Part shown: positions 19,012-27,584 of the stretch, in pieces | Numbering within the stretch: the first letter of the stretch is position 1 | Layout of the letters: each line of letters starts with the position of its first letter | Assembly: GCA_017520705.1 (NCBI GenBank) | Contig: JAFXFF010000019.1 | Span: 1-46,764 of the forward strand | From: Clostridia bacterium | Lineage (GTDB): Bacteria; Bacillota; Clostridia; Oscillospirales; Acutalibacteraceae | DNA length: 46,764 nt | Direction of reading: 5' to 3' | The notes under the pieces: generated by a model | What the model saw: the letters and a program-made list of their open reading frames with translations, nothing else | What the model was told of the DNA's origin: nothing | The model's database searches: none | Translations under genes and position numbers: made by a program

Positions 19012-21201
19012 TTATTCGTCTTCCTTTTGAACGGGGAGGGTGGTGGTGATGACCGTGGCCGTCGTGGTGCTCTCGGTGGGGGTGGTTGGCTCAGTGGGCT
19101 CCACGGGGTCGACGGGCGGATCGGGCTCGGGATCGGGCTCGGGCCGGGGCAGGCGGAGGGACAGAAAATACTGCGCCGTGCCCTGCGCGATGGCCCGGGC
19201 CTTGCGCAGGTTTACATCGTAGTCCACGATGCCGATGTGGTCGATGGGGCTGGTCATAAAGCCATTCTCGGTCAGCACCACGGGGCAATCGCTCATCCGC
19301 GCCACGAAATAATAGTGCCACTTCAGCCGATTGCGGTTGCCCTCATCGGCGGCGTTGTAAATCTCCGCCGCCATGGTGGCCTCGTAGATATACCGCGCGG
19401 CGTCGGCGGAAAACAAGGTGGAATGGAACGCACCGAAGCCGTGGGGGCGGGAGGAATTGTTGGCGTCGTGATGAATGGCGATGCACAGGTCGGGCTTGAC
19501 CGCCTTGAGCAACTGACACCGCTCGTCCGCATTGAGGTCCTCGTCAGCACCGCGGTTGAGCACCACGGTAGCGCCCATACTCTCCAACTCGTCCTTGAGC
19601 AGCAGAGCCAGATTGTAGTTGCGCTCCGCCTCGGGGTGATCCTCGTCTAAGCCGTAGGCGCCCTCGGACTTGCCGCCGTGGCCCACGTCCAGCATCACGG
19701 TGACCCCTGTCAGGTCGGCACCGTAAGGATTATCCGCCGCGGTGACCTGGGCGGGATGGAGGAAATAAAAGACCAGCTGGCCCTTATCATTATAAGAGGC
19801 GTCCCAGCCGTAGAAGCCGCCCACTCGGCGCAGATAAAGGCGCATCACACAGCCTGCGTCGGTGGTCTCCACGGTGGCGTGGGTGAACAGGGGATGGTTG
19901 TCGCCGAACTCCGGAACGCCCGCGAGAGCATCGGCGTAGCAGAAGGTGATCTGCACATACTCGCAGGTGACCGCGTCCACGGTGTAATCCTGCACGGTGG
20001 GGTCGGTGTATTCCTGGGGCAGCAGATCCAACAGGAAGGGAGCCTTCCACGCGGTGTTAAAGGTGAGGTAGGTGGCGCGTTGATCCACGATGAAATCCGC
20101 CACCGCCAGCTGATTGGTGTCGGGCAGGCGGCCGGCGTATTCCTTGGCCACCTGCACCACCTGAGAGGAGGGGCTGTTGACCTTGCTGACGTATACCCGT
20201 CTGCCGCAACGCAGATTGAGGTATTCCTTGTCGCCGAAGTAGGAGTGACCCACCACGTAATCCACCGTGCCTTGGGGCAGGTAATTGTTGGTGGGGCGGG
20301 AGTCGTCGTCCGACTTATCCCCGTCGAAGGTCTCGGCGGTGAAGGTGACCACCTCGCCGATGACCGGCAACACCGCCTTCTTACACACGATGGTGCCGGA
20401 GGCGGCGGTGGAGACCACGCCGGAATGGACGGCGCGGAAAGTGACCTTTCCCATGTCTTGATCCGAGGTGTTATCGTCGGGCAGGGTGAAGCTGCCCACG
20501 TAGTTGATGAAGGTCTCGCTTTGTATTTCTCCCTCATCCTCCTCTTGAGAGGTCACGGGCTTCAAAGTGAGGGTCATACCGTGGAAGGTGGCGGTGACGG
20601 TGCTGCCCACACGGGCATTCACCACCACCGAGAAGGAGGCGCCGCTCTCGAAACGGCGGTCACCGTCGGGGCTGTGGGAACGCATCACGGTATAGTCGTA
20701 CTGCACGGTATAGGTGACCGTCTTGCCCTTGTGGGTGAAGGTAAAGGTGTTCTTACCGGGGGTCAGCTCCCGCTCCACCGAGAAGGAGCCGTATTTATCC
20801 CGCGTAACCTCCACCCCATCCAGCAGGAGAGGATGGTCGGGGTCGGAGGAACCGGTGAAGGTGGTGGTAGGCTCGGTGGTGGTCATCGAGGTCTTTTTGT
20901 GGGAGGTGATGGTGAGCTCCTTTTTCGGTGCCTTGGTGGTGGTAGTACGACGGGTGGTGGTCGTGGTAGAGGTGGTGGTTGTGGTGGTGGTGGTGGACAG
21001 CTCGGTAGTGGTTGCGGTCGTGGTGATAGTCGTGTTGGTGGTCATGGCGGAGGTGGTTGTGGTGGTCGCGGTGGGGGTTGGCTCCCCCTCTGTGGGCCGG
21101 GTCGCGGGCAAACGATCGAGAACGAGGACGCTCACCAGCGCGGCAATCAGGCCGACCGCCACCAGGGTCAGCCACAGCCATTTGTTTTTGAGGATTTTCA
21201 C
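19012..21201 (-). CDS. Membrane-anchored N-acetylmuramoyl-L-alanine amidase (Amidase_3)
   Basis: This 729-residue wall hydrolase would cleave the amide bond between MurNAc and the peptide stem. Order: short cytoplasmic start, one membrane anchor (WLWLTLVAVGLIAALVSVLVL), a Thr-rich linker of about 60 residues, beta-rich domains, and a catalytic Amidase_3 domain from about residue 500. Zinc ligands are visible: VMLDVGHGGKSEG, EAERNYNLALLL, and AIHHDAN; the catalytic Glu lies in VVLTENGFM. A Pro/Glu/Thr-rich tail ends the protein. The start is GTG 21201 after AAAGGAGGTGG; the frame extends to 21354 but that lies upstream of the promoter. Confidence 0.9.
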   Translation of the reverse strand: MKILKNKWLWLTLVAVGLIAALVSVLVLDRLPATRPTEGEPTPTATTTTTSAMTTNTTITTTATTTELSTTTTTTTTSTTTTTRRTTTTKAPKKELTITSHKKTSMTTTEPTTTFTGSSDPDHPLLLDGVEVTRDKYGSFSVERELTPGKNTFTFTHKGKTVTYTVQYDYTVMRSHSPDGDRRFESGASFSVVVNARVGSTVTATFHGMTLTLKPVTSQEEDEGEIQSETFINYVGSFTLPDDNTSDQDMGKVTFRAVHSGVVSTAASGTIVCKKAVLPVIGEVVTFTAETFDGDKSDDDSRPTNNYLPQGTVDYVVGHSYFGDKEYLNLRCGRRVYVSKVNSPSSQVVQVAKEYAGRLPDTNQLAVADFIVDQRATYLTFNTAWKAPFLLDLLPQEYTDPTVQDYTVDAVTCEYVQITFCYADALAGVPEFGDNHPLFTHATVETTDAGCVMRLYLRRVGGFYGWDASYNDKGQLVFYFLHPAQVTAADNPYGADLTGVTVMLDVGHGGKSEGAYGLDEDHPEAERNYNLALLLKDELESMGATVVLNRGADEDLNADERCQLLKAVKPDLCIAIHHDANNSSRPHGFGAFHSTLFSADAARYIYEATMAAEIYNAADEGNRNRLKWHYYFVARMSDCPVVLTENGFMTSPIDHIGIVDYDVNLRKARAIAQGTAQYFLSLRLPRPEPDPEPDPPVDPVEPTEPTTPTESTTTATVITTTLPVQKEDE

Positions 21202-21222
21202 CGTACCACCTCCTTTTTCGTC

Positions 21223-21251
21223 ATTATAGCACAAAAGGTAAGAAATAACAA
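21223..21251 (-). promoter_or_regulatory. Sigma-A promoter of the amidase gene
   Basis: On the minus strand, TTGTTA (21251-21246), 17-bp spacer, perfect TATAAT (21228-21223), 22 bp upstream of GTG 21201. Confidence 0.85.
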
Positions 21252-21288
21252 GGCGCAAGTAATGGTTTGTAAAATTTTCCGTGGGATG

Positions 21289-21373
21289 GTAGGGATGGGC
21301 ATTGCCCATCCGCAAAGACGGACGACCAACGGTCGTCCCTACGACACGCAACAAGGGCGGATATCCTCCGCCG
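21289..21373. repeat. Dispersed repeat of R2 type between divergent promoters
   Basis: Consecutive short dyads GTAGGGATGGGC/GCCCATCC, GGACGACC-AAC-GGTCGTCCCTAC and GGCGGATATCCTCCGCC. The unit begins GTAGGGA and contains CCCTAC in inverse. It belongs to the same style of GC-rich dyad repeat as 15915-16062. Confidence 0.65.
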
Positions 21374-21391
21374 ACTCCTTTTGACGGTTTC

Positions 21392-21420
21392 TTGCATTTT
21401 GTGCGGTGCTATCGTATAAT
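21392..21420 (+). promoter_or_regulatory. Sigma-A promoter of the ECF sigma operon
   Basis: TTGCAT (21392-21397), 17-bp spacer, perfect TATAAT (21415-21420). No second ECF-type autoregulatory promoter (AAC...CGT) was recognised in the ~90-nt leader. Confidence 0.82.
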
Positions 21421-21517
21421 GAAGAAAACTTTTTTCCGAAAAATGTGACTTTTCTGTGGCAAAACCCGTGTATAGAGGTGAAAGGCCTTTCCAAGCGGAG
21501 ATGAAAGGGGTGGCAAA

Positions 21518-22072
21518 ATGGACGACAAACGCATCGTGGAGCTGTTTTTCCAGCGGGATGAGCAGGCGCTGACCGAAACGCGGCAGAAATACAGCCGCTA
21601 TCTGCACCGCGTGGCGCATAACATTCTGCAAAACGCGCAGGACGCGGAGGAGTGCGTCAGCGACACTTATCTGCGGGCATGGAACGCCATCCCTCCCCAC
21701 CGCCCCTCGCGGCTAAGCGTGTATCTCGGCAAGATCACCCGCCATCTGGCGCTGGACCGCTACGCCGCCCTCACCGCCGATAAGCGGGGCGGCGGCACCA
21801 CCGCCGACATCCTGGAGGAGTGGCGGGACGCCCTGCCCGACGGCGGCGGCGACCCTGCCGACGATCTGGCGGTGCGGGATGCGCTAAACCGCTTTCTGCG
21901 GCAGTTGCCTGCGGACAAACGGCGCACGTTCATCCGCCGCTATTGGTACGGCGACACCATCGCCGCCATCGCCGCCGACAGCCACGCCACCGAGAGCGCG
22001 GTCAAGATGACCCTCTCCCGCACCCGTGACGAGCTGAAAACATTTTTGGAGAAAGAGGGTATTGCCCTATGA
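21518..22072 (+). CDS. ECF-type RNA polymerase sigma factor
   Basis: A 184-residue sigma-70 family factor of the extracytoplasmic function group. Region 2 is seen as VELFFQRDEQALTETRQKYSRYLHRVAHNILQNAQDAEECVSDTYLRAWNAIPP in pieces, with DAEECVSDTYLRAW as the polymerase-binding signature. Region 4 is RRTFIRRYWYGDTIAAIAADS followed by the recognition helix ESAVKMTLSRTRDELK. It starts at ATG 21518 after AAAGGGG. It overlaps the next gene by 4 nt (ATGA at 22069), the classic coupling of a sigma factor with its anti-sigma factor. Confidence 0.92.
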   Translation: MDDKRIVELFFQRDEQALTETRQKYSRYLHRVAHNILQNAQDAEECVSDTYLRAWNAIPPHRPSRLSVYLGKITRHLALDRYAALTADKRGGGTTADILEEWRDALPDGGGDPADDLAVRDALNRFLRQLPADKRRTFIRRYWYGDTIAAIAADSHATESAVKMTLSRTRDELKTFLEKEGIAL

Positions 22073-23259
22073 AGAAAGAAGAGAGACTGCATCGCCTATT
22101 CGGCGAGATTGACGACGATCTGGTGGCGGATGCCGCCGCCAAGCCGATTCCCCTCAAGGTATGGCTGCCCCGTGTCACCGCCGCCGTGGCGGCAGTGGCG
22201 CTGACGGTGGGTCTGGCCGTCGCTCAGCCGTGGGCGACCGAAAAGCCGCCGGTGACCGGCACCGACACCACGACCACCACACGCGCCGAAGACGATGAAA
22301 CCGACGGCAACCGCGGCGACACCACCACAACCACCACCGTACAGCAAGACGCACCCGACGTCAACCCCGGCACGCCCGTAGACACCGCCCCTGCCATCCA
22401 AGACCCTTCCCACGTAGCACCGCCGAAGCCTACAGGTGGTACGCCCACCACCTCGGCTGAGTGGAACCCTGACATTTGGTATGAACAGAAGTGGGATGAG
22501 AAGCCGATGTGGCAGCGATACCCCGATTTTGAGCGATTCGAAATCGGTAACTATATCGTCTACGAAACCACCGTTGACGCCGCCAAAGTGGGTGAATATC
22601 TGCAAGACGTAAACCTCCACGGCTACGACAACTACACACAGACTCCCTATGACGAGATCGGTAAGATCTACCGCATTGAGGGTATCAACGATACCGCCGC
22701 CGTTGCTCTGCAATACCCGGGGCGAAAGGATTATTTCCCTGCGGTAAACACCAAATACTCACCCGCCACTCTGGGAGACTTAATCAACGACCTGAATCTG
22801 CGAGAGAACATCCGCATCGGCACGGTATACTATTCCTACCACGATGAAAACGGTCGCATTCACGATAAAGAATACGCCGGTCTGACGGTAGAGAAAATGT
22901 GGGAGCTTCTGCTGAGCGACACCACCCTGCCCAACGTAGCCGACCAACCCATCGATTGGACGCACAAGGTCGCCTTCCGCATTGACCTGCCGCTGTTGGG
23001 CATCACCAATCTCGGCGTCCCCTTGTCAGAGGATGGCTATATCCGCATTCACCTGATGGGCATGGAAAAGATTTTCCACATCGGCAAAGATAAGGTTGAC
23101 GCCTTTATGGAATACGTAGAGGAAAACTGCCGTCTGCAAAAGGATGACCAGCTGATCGCCCTCCCTGGGGACACCACCGACCCCAACCAAGGAACCACTA
23201 TGACCTCCCCTGCCCAGCCGCCCATTGTTACCGGCACGACGATGCAAAAGCCGCGCTGA
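22069..23259 (+). CDS. Probable cognate anti-sigma factor with extracellular domain
   Basis: A 396-residue protein that starts inside the sigma gene stop codon. It has a short cytoplasmic N-terminus (KKEERLHRLFGEIDDDLVADA), one membrane span (VTAAVAAVALTVGLAVAQPW), a Thr/Asp-rich linker with poly-Thr runs, and an extracellular part of about 280 residues including FERFEIGNYIVYETT and FHIGKDKVDAFMEYVEENC. The layout is that of membrane anti-sigma factors, but no zinc-type HxxxCxxC ASD motif is visible in the N-terminus, so binding would differ from the ZAS type. The role is inferred from topology and gene order. Confidence 0.75.
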   Translation: MKKEERLHRLFGEIDDDLVADAAAKPIPLKVWLPRVTAAVAAVALTVGLAVAQPWATEKPPVTGTDTTTTTRAEDDETDGNRGDTTTTTTVQQDAPDVNPGTPVDTAPAIQDPSHVAPPKPTGGTPTTSAEWNPDIWYEQKWDEKPMWQRYPDFERFEIGNYIVYETTVDAAKVGEYLQDVNLHGYDNYTQTPYDEIGKIYRIEGINDTAAVALQYPGRKDYFPAVNTKYSPATLGDLINDLNLRENIRIGTVYYSYHDENGRIHDKEYAGLTVEKMWELLLSDTTLPNVADQPIDWTHKVAFRIDLPLLGITNLGVPLSEDGYIRIHLMGMEKIFHIGKDKVDAFMEYVEENCRLQKDDQLIALPGDTTDPNQGTTMTSPAQPPIVTGTTMQKPR

Positions 23260-23279
23260 TCGAGAACAGCAAGAAAAAC

Positions 23280-23308
23280 AGCCACCGCCAACTCGGCGGT
23301 GGCTTTTT
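23280..23308 (+). terminator. Intrinsic terminator of the ECF operon
   Basis: A 9-bp GC stem GCCACCGCC/GGCGGTGGC (23281-23289 with 23295-23303) with five T residues after it. Confidence 0.85.
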
Positions 23309-23312
23309 GCTC

Positions 23313-23341
23313 TTGATTATCCCAATATTGTGGTATATAAT
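23313..23341 (+). promoter_or_regulatory. Sigma-A promoter of metF-metH
   Basis: TTGATT (23313-23318), 17-bp spacer, perfect TATAAT (23336-23341). It lies so close to metF (ATG 23365) that the leader is only about 16-17 nt, leaving no room for a riboswitch. Confidence 0.85.
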
Positions 23342-23364
23342 GGATGATTAAGAAGGTGATTTGT

Positions 23365-24243
23365 ATGAAAATCAAGGAATTGTTGGCGCAGGAGAGCCTC
23401 TCCCTCTCCATCGAGGTGTTCCCGCCCAAGACGGAGTCGGGCTTTGACAGCGTCAAGCACGCCACCGAGGAGATCGCCGCGCTGCGTCCCTCCTATATGA
23501 GCGTGACCTACGGTGCCGGCGGCGGCACCAGCCGCTATACCCTGGACATCGCCAAGAACATCAAAGAGCGCTACGGTGTGCCCACCCTCGCCCATCTGAC
23601 CTGCGTCTCCTCCACCCGTCAGACGGTGAGAGAGCGCATCGCGGACATCCGTGCGGCGGGGATCGAGAACGTGATGGCGCTGCGGGGCGACATCCCCAAG
23701 GGGATGGAGGACGCCGACCGCAGCGGCTGGGACTATCGCTACGCCATCGACCTGGTGCGGGAGCTGAAAGCGGCGGACCCCGACCTGTGTATCGGCGGCG
23801 CCTGCTATCCCGAGGTGCACCCCGAGAGCCGCAATCAGACGGAGGATATTCAGCACCTCAAAGAGAAGGTGGAGGCGGGGTGTGACTTCCTCACCACCCA
23901 GATGTTTTTCGACAACAATCTGCTGTATAATTTCCTCTATAAAATCCGTCAGGCAGGTATCACCGTCCCCATCGTGCCGGGCATTATGCCCATCACCAAC
24001 GGCAATCAGGTGGAGCGTGCCATCACCCTGTCGGGGTCGCTGATGCCCCAGCGGTTTAAGAGTCTGGTGGACAAATTCGGAGATGACCCTGCGGCGATGA
24101 AGCAGGCGGGTATCGCCTACGCCACCGACCAAATTATTGACCTGTACGCCAACGGAGTGAACCACATCCACCTCTATTCCATGAACAAGCCCGACATCGC
24201 CGCCAAGATCATGGAAAACCTATCGGATATTTTAGGAAAGTAA
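23365..24243 (+). CDS. metF: 5,10-methylenetetrahydrofolate reductase
   Basis: MetF reduces methylene-THF to methyl-THF, the methyl donor of the MetH reaction next door. The 292-residue TIM-barrel protein shows SLSIEVFPPKTESGFDSV (catalytic Glu), SVTYGAGGGTSRYT, HLTCVSSTRQTV, NVMALRGDIPKGM, GGACYPEVHPES and FLTTQMFFDNNLLYNF. The start is ATG 23365 with AGAAGGTGA 5 nt upstream; the in-frame ATG at 23344 lies at the expected transcription start. metH follows after 9 bp. Confidence 0.95.
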   Translation: MKIKELLAQESLSLSIEVFPPKTESGFDSVKHATEEIAALRPSYMSVTYGAGGGTSRYTLDIAKNIKERYGVPTLAHLTCVSSTRQTVRERIADIRAAGIENVMALRGDIPKGMEDADRSGWDYRYAIDLVRELKAADPDLCIGGACYPEVHPESRNQTEDIQHLKEKVEAGCDFLTTQMFFDNNLLYNFLYKIRQAGITVPIVPGIMPITNGNQVERAITLSGSLMPQRFKSLVDKFGDDPAAMKQAGIAYATDQIIDLYANGVNHIHLYSMNKPDIAAKIMENLSDILGK

Positions 24244-24252
24244 GGAACGACT

Positions 24253-26640
24253 ATGACCTTTCGTGAATTCTTAAATGAGAATATCGTCGTCCTCGACGGT
24301 GGTATGGGCACCCTGCTGCAAGAGCAGGGGCTGGGCGCGGGGGAAGCGCCCGAGAGATGGAACCTCACCCATCCCGACGCCATCGTCGCCATCCACCGCG
24401 CCTATTATGAGGCGGGCAGTCACGTGGTGTCCACCAACACCTTTGGCGCAAATCCGTTGAAATATGACGAAGCGGAGTTGGAGGCCATCGTTGCCGCCGC
24501 CATCGCCAATGCGCGGGCGGCGCAGGAGGGTATCGCCCACCCCACCTACGTGGCGCTGGACATCGGCCCCAGCGGCAAGCTGCTGAGACCCTTAGGCGAC
24601 CTGGATTTTGAGGACGCGGTGAGCGCCTTTGCCGCCGTGGTGCGTCTGGGTGTCAAATACGGCGCCGACGCCATCCTCATCGAGACCTTTAACGACTGCT
24701 ACGAGACCAAGGCGGCGATACTCGCCGCTAAGGAGAACAGCGACCTGCCGATTTTGGTGTCGGGCGCCTACGGCGCCGACGGCAAGCTGATGACAGGGGC
24801 AAGCCCCGCCGCCATGGTGGCACTGTGCGAGGGACTGGGGGTGGACGCCATCGGTGCCAACTGCTCCCTGGGCCCAAGACAGCTGTTCGGTGTGGTGCAG
24901 GAGTTGCTGGCCAACGCGTCAATCCCTGTATTGTTCATGCCCAATGCAGGGTTACCTCGTGTACAGGATGGGGTCACCTTTTTCGACGTTTCGGCGGAGG
25001 AATTTGCCGAGACGGTGGCCGAGCTGGTGCAAAAAGGTGTGCGTGTGGTGGGCGGCTGCTGCGGCACGACGCCCGATTATATCCGCGCCTTGAGCGATCG
25101 AATGAAAGCGCTTACACCCGCGCCGTTGGCGGACAAAGGATTGACGGTGGTTTCCTCCTACACCCACACCGTGGACTTTGCCGACGCTCCCTTACTCATC
25201 GGCGAGCGCATCAATCCCACCGGTAAAAAGCGCTTCAAAGCGGCTCTGCTGGAAAACGATATGGACTATATTGTCAATGAGGGCATTTCTCAACAAGAGA
25301 AGGGTGTGCATATTCTCGATGTGAACGTAGGGTTGCCCGACATTGACGAGCCTGCCCTGCTGTGTGAGGCGGTGGAGCGCTTGCAGGCGGTCATTGACCT
25401 GCCCCTGCAGATCGACACCGCCGACGCGGTGGCGATGGAGGCGGCTCTGCGCCGCTACAACGGCAAGGCGCTGGTCAACTCGGTCAGCGGTAAGCAAGAG
25501 AGTATGGAGGCCGTGTTCCCGCTGGTGAAAAAGTACGGCGGCACTGTGATTGCCCTGACGCTGGACGAGGAGGGCATCCCCGCCACCGCCCAGGGGCGGG
25601 TGGACATTGCCCGCCGCATTGTGGATACCGCCGCCCGGTATGGTATTGACAAAAAGGATATTGTGTTTGACACCCTGACGATGACGGTGAGCGCCGATCC
25701 CAACGCAGCCAATGTGACACTGGAGGCCCTGCGGCGGATTCGGGAAGAATTGGGGTGTCACACCTCCTTGGGCGTGTCCAACGTGTCCTTCGGGCTACCC
25801 TGCCGCGAGGTGCTGAACAGCACCTTCTTCCTCATGGCGCTGGAAGCGGGCTTATCCGCCGCCATCATGAACCCCCACAGCGGGGACATGATGAGGGTGT
25901 ACCACGCCCACCGGGCGCTGACGGCGAAAGACGAAAACTGCGGCGACTATATCGCCGCGGCGACCACCTTTGCCACGGCGGTGAATACCACGGTAACGGT
26001 GGCAACCGACACCGAGGAATACACCTCCCCCCTGCAGAGGGCTATCTGCAAGGGGCTTGCCAACGAAGCGGCGACGCTGACGGCGGAGATGCTGAGCGGG
26101 AAAGAGCCGCTGGCGGTGGTGAATGAGGAAATCATCCCTGCCCTCAACCGTGTGGGCGAGGGATTCGAGAAAAAGACGGTGTATCTGCCCCAGCTGATGA
26201 TGGCCGCCGAGGCGGCAGGAGCGGCATTCGAGCGCATTAAAACTGCCATGGCCCAAGGTGAGCCTGCGCCGAAGAAGGGCACTTTCGTGCTGGCTACGGT
26301 GGAGGGCGATATCCACGACATCGGCAAAAATATTGTCAAATTGCTGATGGAAAACTACGGCTATGACGTGGTGGATCTGGGCCGGGACGTTGCGCCCGAC
26401 GTGGTGGTGGATGCGGTGCTGGCGCACAACGCGCCGCTGGTGGGTCTGTCTGCCCTAATGACCACCACCGTGCCCGCTATGGAAGCCACCATCCGCCTAT
26501 TACGCGAGAAATGCCCCACCTGCAAGATCGTGGTGGGCGGTGCGGTGCTCACCACCGAGTACGCCGCCAAAATCGGTGCGGACAAATACGCCGCCGACGC
26601 CATGGCCACGGTGCGGTATGCGGAAACGATAATGGGATAA
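24253..26640 (+). CDS. metH: Cobalamin-dependent methionine synthase, short form
   Basis: MetH transfers the methyl group of methyl-THF to homocysteine through cobalamin. Domains in this 795-residue protein: homocysteine/zinc barrel (1-~295; LDGGMGTLLQ, zinc Cys in GANCSLGP near 203 and VGGCCGTTP near 267), pterin-binding barrel (~310-560; LIGERINPTGKKRFK), B12 cap (~575-650), and B12-binding domain (~665-795; DIHDIGKNIV carrying the cobalt-ligand His). The C-terminal SAM-dependent reactivation domain of E. coli MetH is absent, as in several anaerobes where a separate activation protein exists. No such gene is in this window. Strongly coupled to metF. Confidence 0.95.
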   Translation: MTFREFLNENIVVLDGGMGTLLQEQGLGAGEAPERWNLTHPDAIVAIHRAYYEAGSHVVSTNTFGANPLKYDEAELEAIVAAAIANARAAQEGIAHPTYVALDIGPSGKLLRPLGDLDFEDAVSAFAAVVRLGVKYGADAILIETFNDCYETKAAILAAKENSDLPILVSGAYGADGKLMTGASPAAMVALCEGLGVDAIGANCSLGPRQLFGVVQELLANASIPVLFMPNAGLPRVQDGVTFFDVSAEEFAETVAELVQKGVRVVGGCCGTTPDYIRALSDRMKALTPAPLADKGLTVVSSYTHTVDFADAPLLIGERINPTGKKRFKAALLENDMDYIVNEGISQQEKGVHILDVNVGLPDIDEPALLCEAVERLQAVIDLPLQIDTADAVAMEAALRRYNGKALVNSVSGKQESMEAVFPLVKKYGGTVIALTLDEEGIPATAQGRVDIARRIVDTAARYGIDKKDIVFDTLTMTVSADPNAANVTLEALRRIREELGCHTSLGVSNVSFGLPCREVLNSTFFLMALEAGLSAAIMNPHSGDMMRVYHAHRALTAKDENCGDYIAAATTFATAVNTTVTVATDTEEYTSPLQRAICKGLANEAATLTAEMLSGKEPLAVVNEEIIPALNRVGEGFEKKTVYLPQLMMAAEAAGAAFERIKTAMAQGEPAPKKGTFVLATVEGDIHDIGKNIVKLLMENYGYDVVDLGRDVAPDVVVDAVLAHNAPLVGLSALMTTTVPAMEATIRLLREKCPTCKIVVGGAVLTTEYAAKIGADKYAADAMATVRYAETIMG

Positions 26641-26653
26641 GAAAATTGACAAT

Positions 26654-26701
26654 CCCTCCGTCACGGCTGCGCCGTGCCACCTCCCTTTACACAAGGGAGG
26701 C
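26654..26701. repeat. Dispersed repeat R1, single arm
   Basis: CCCTCCGTCACGGCTGCGCC-type arm ending CCTCCCTTTACACAAGGGAGGC, 13 bp after the metH stop codon. The inner hairpin is CACGGC-TGC-GCCGTG and the outer one CCTCCCTT-TACAC-AAGGGAGG. Confidence 0.85.
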
Positions 26702-26724
26702 GCGCCGACTTCGTCGGCTAATAC

Positions 26725-26757
26725 AAAAACGCCTGCGACAAGTCGCAGGCGTTTTTA
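26725..26757. terminator. Bidirectional terminator, twin of the one at 27806
   Basis: A 15-bp stem AAAAACGCCTGCGAC/GTCGCAGGCGTTTTT with a 2-nt spacer. It serves metH (+) and the C39 gene (-). The stem differs at a single base pair from the terminator at 27806-27840 on the other side of the C39/XRE module. Confidence 0.9.
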
Positions 26758-27468
26758 TTGTACAACCAAGGATTGCTTGCCTAATGAAGCATAGGCTACC
26801 TCTACCGACTTTTTGTCATAGGCAACGGTGGCACCGTGGCGCGGGTCGTTGAATACATACTCCTTTTCATTATAGCCAACCAGCAAAAGACAATGCTCCC
26901 CTGCCGGCCAAATGAATTGCCTGCCGTCCGGCAAAAACCACATTTTTCCGCTGCCAACAGGCCGCATCTCCATGGTGGCCCACAGAATCACGGGGATACC
27001 GTTGTCGACGTAGTTGCGGCATAGGGAGGTCAACTCTTCCCCCGTGGTGTTTGTCACCCTCTTCTCCCTGTCCATGCAGGATCGGAGGGCTGTTTCAATA
27101 ACCGGCGCCATACATCCGTAGGAGCACGTAGAGCGCGGGTCACCGATGAAAACAACGTATGGATCGGGGCCGTAAAGCAGTCCGTCCGCTTCGTAAAAAC
27201 GGTCATCGCAGGGCAAATAATCATCCACAAAATCGTCCACGCCGACGGATATGCCCGCGTGGTGCAAGGCCATCACGGCGGTAACGGACTCGCAACCGGT
27301 AGGATAATCGGGATACTGGGAAAGAGGCGGTACGCGTACCAAAACAAAGGAACCGTCTATGGCGTCGGCATCGACAAGCCGCGGGGTGTAAGCGGGGGTA
27401 CATCCGCCCAGCAAAGCAATAAAAAGGACCAATATGATAGCGCGAAACAAACCAGCGGACAGACGCAC
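26755..27468 (-). CDS. C39-like cysteine peptidase lipoprotein
   Basis: A 237-residue exported lipoprotein with a Peptidase_C39_2-like domain. The signal peptide RLSAGLFRAIILVLFIALL ends in lipobox LLGGC (Cys 23). Catalytic residues are suggested by YPTGCESVTAVMALHHAG (Cys 59), GEHCLLLVGYN (His) and FNDPR (Asp). The start is GTG 27468 with GAGGTGA 5 nt upstream; the frame extends to 27498 but without a ribosome site. It is divergent from an XRE regulator and its promoter overlaps an operator. The C-terminal domain of the 37715 lipoprotein is a clear paralogue (both have SYGCMAPVIE and TGCESV). The substrate is unknown. Confidence 0.82.
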   Translation of the reverse strand: MRLSAGLFRAIILVLFIALLGGCTPAYTPRLVDADAIDGSFVLVRVPPLSQYPDYPTGCESVTAVMALHHAGISVGVDDFVDDYLPCDDRFYEADGLLYGPDPYVVFIGDPRSTCSYGCMAPVIETALRSCMDREKRVTNTTGEELTSLCRNYVDNGIPVILWATMEMRPVGSGKMWFLPDGRQFIWPAGEHCLLLVGYNEKEYVFNDPRHGATVAYDKKSVEVAYASLGKQSLVVQ

Positions 27469-27486
27469 AAGAATCACCTCACATAT

Positions 27487-27515
27487 AGCATACCGCATTT
27501 TGCGGTAAGTGTCAA
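27487..27515 (-). promoter_or_regulatory. Promoter of the C39 lipoprotein gene
   Basis: On the minus strand, TTGACA (27515-27510), 17-bp spacer, TATGCT (27492-27487). The spacer is filled by operator site O1 (27491-27507), so a bound repressor would shut the promoter off. Confidence 0.85.
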
Positions 27516-27557
27516 TACTGCAAAATGCGGTAAAATAAAATACTGCATTTTGTTGTG
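27491..27557. promoter_or_regulatory. Three operator-like sites at exact 25-bp spacing
   Basis: O1 27491-27507 is a perfect TACCGCA-TTT-TGCGGTA dyad. O2 27516-27532 is TACTGCA-AAA-TGCGGTA. O3 27541-27557 keeps only its left half (TACTGCA-TTT-TGTTGTG). The starts are 25 bp apart, near 2.4 helical turns. The array occupies the whole divergent gap between the C39 gene and the XRE gene, the likely binding partner. Confidence 0.75.
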
Positions 27558-27584
27558 TCGTATACTATACCTGAGGTGAAAAAT

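Noticed and set aside
19678-21384. 568-codon frame opposite the amidase gene
   Set aside because: Gly/His-rich shadow that runs through the amidase promoter and a repeat; the amidase domains are clear.
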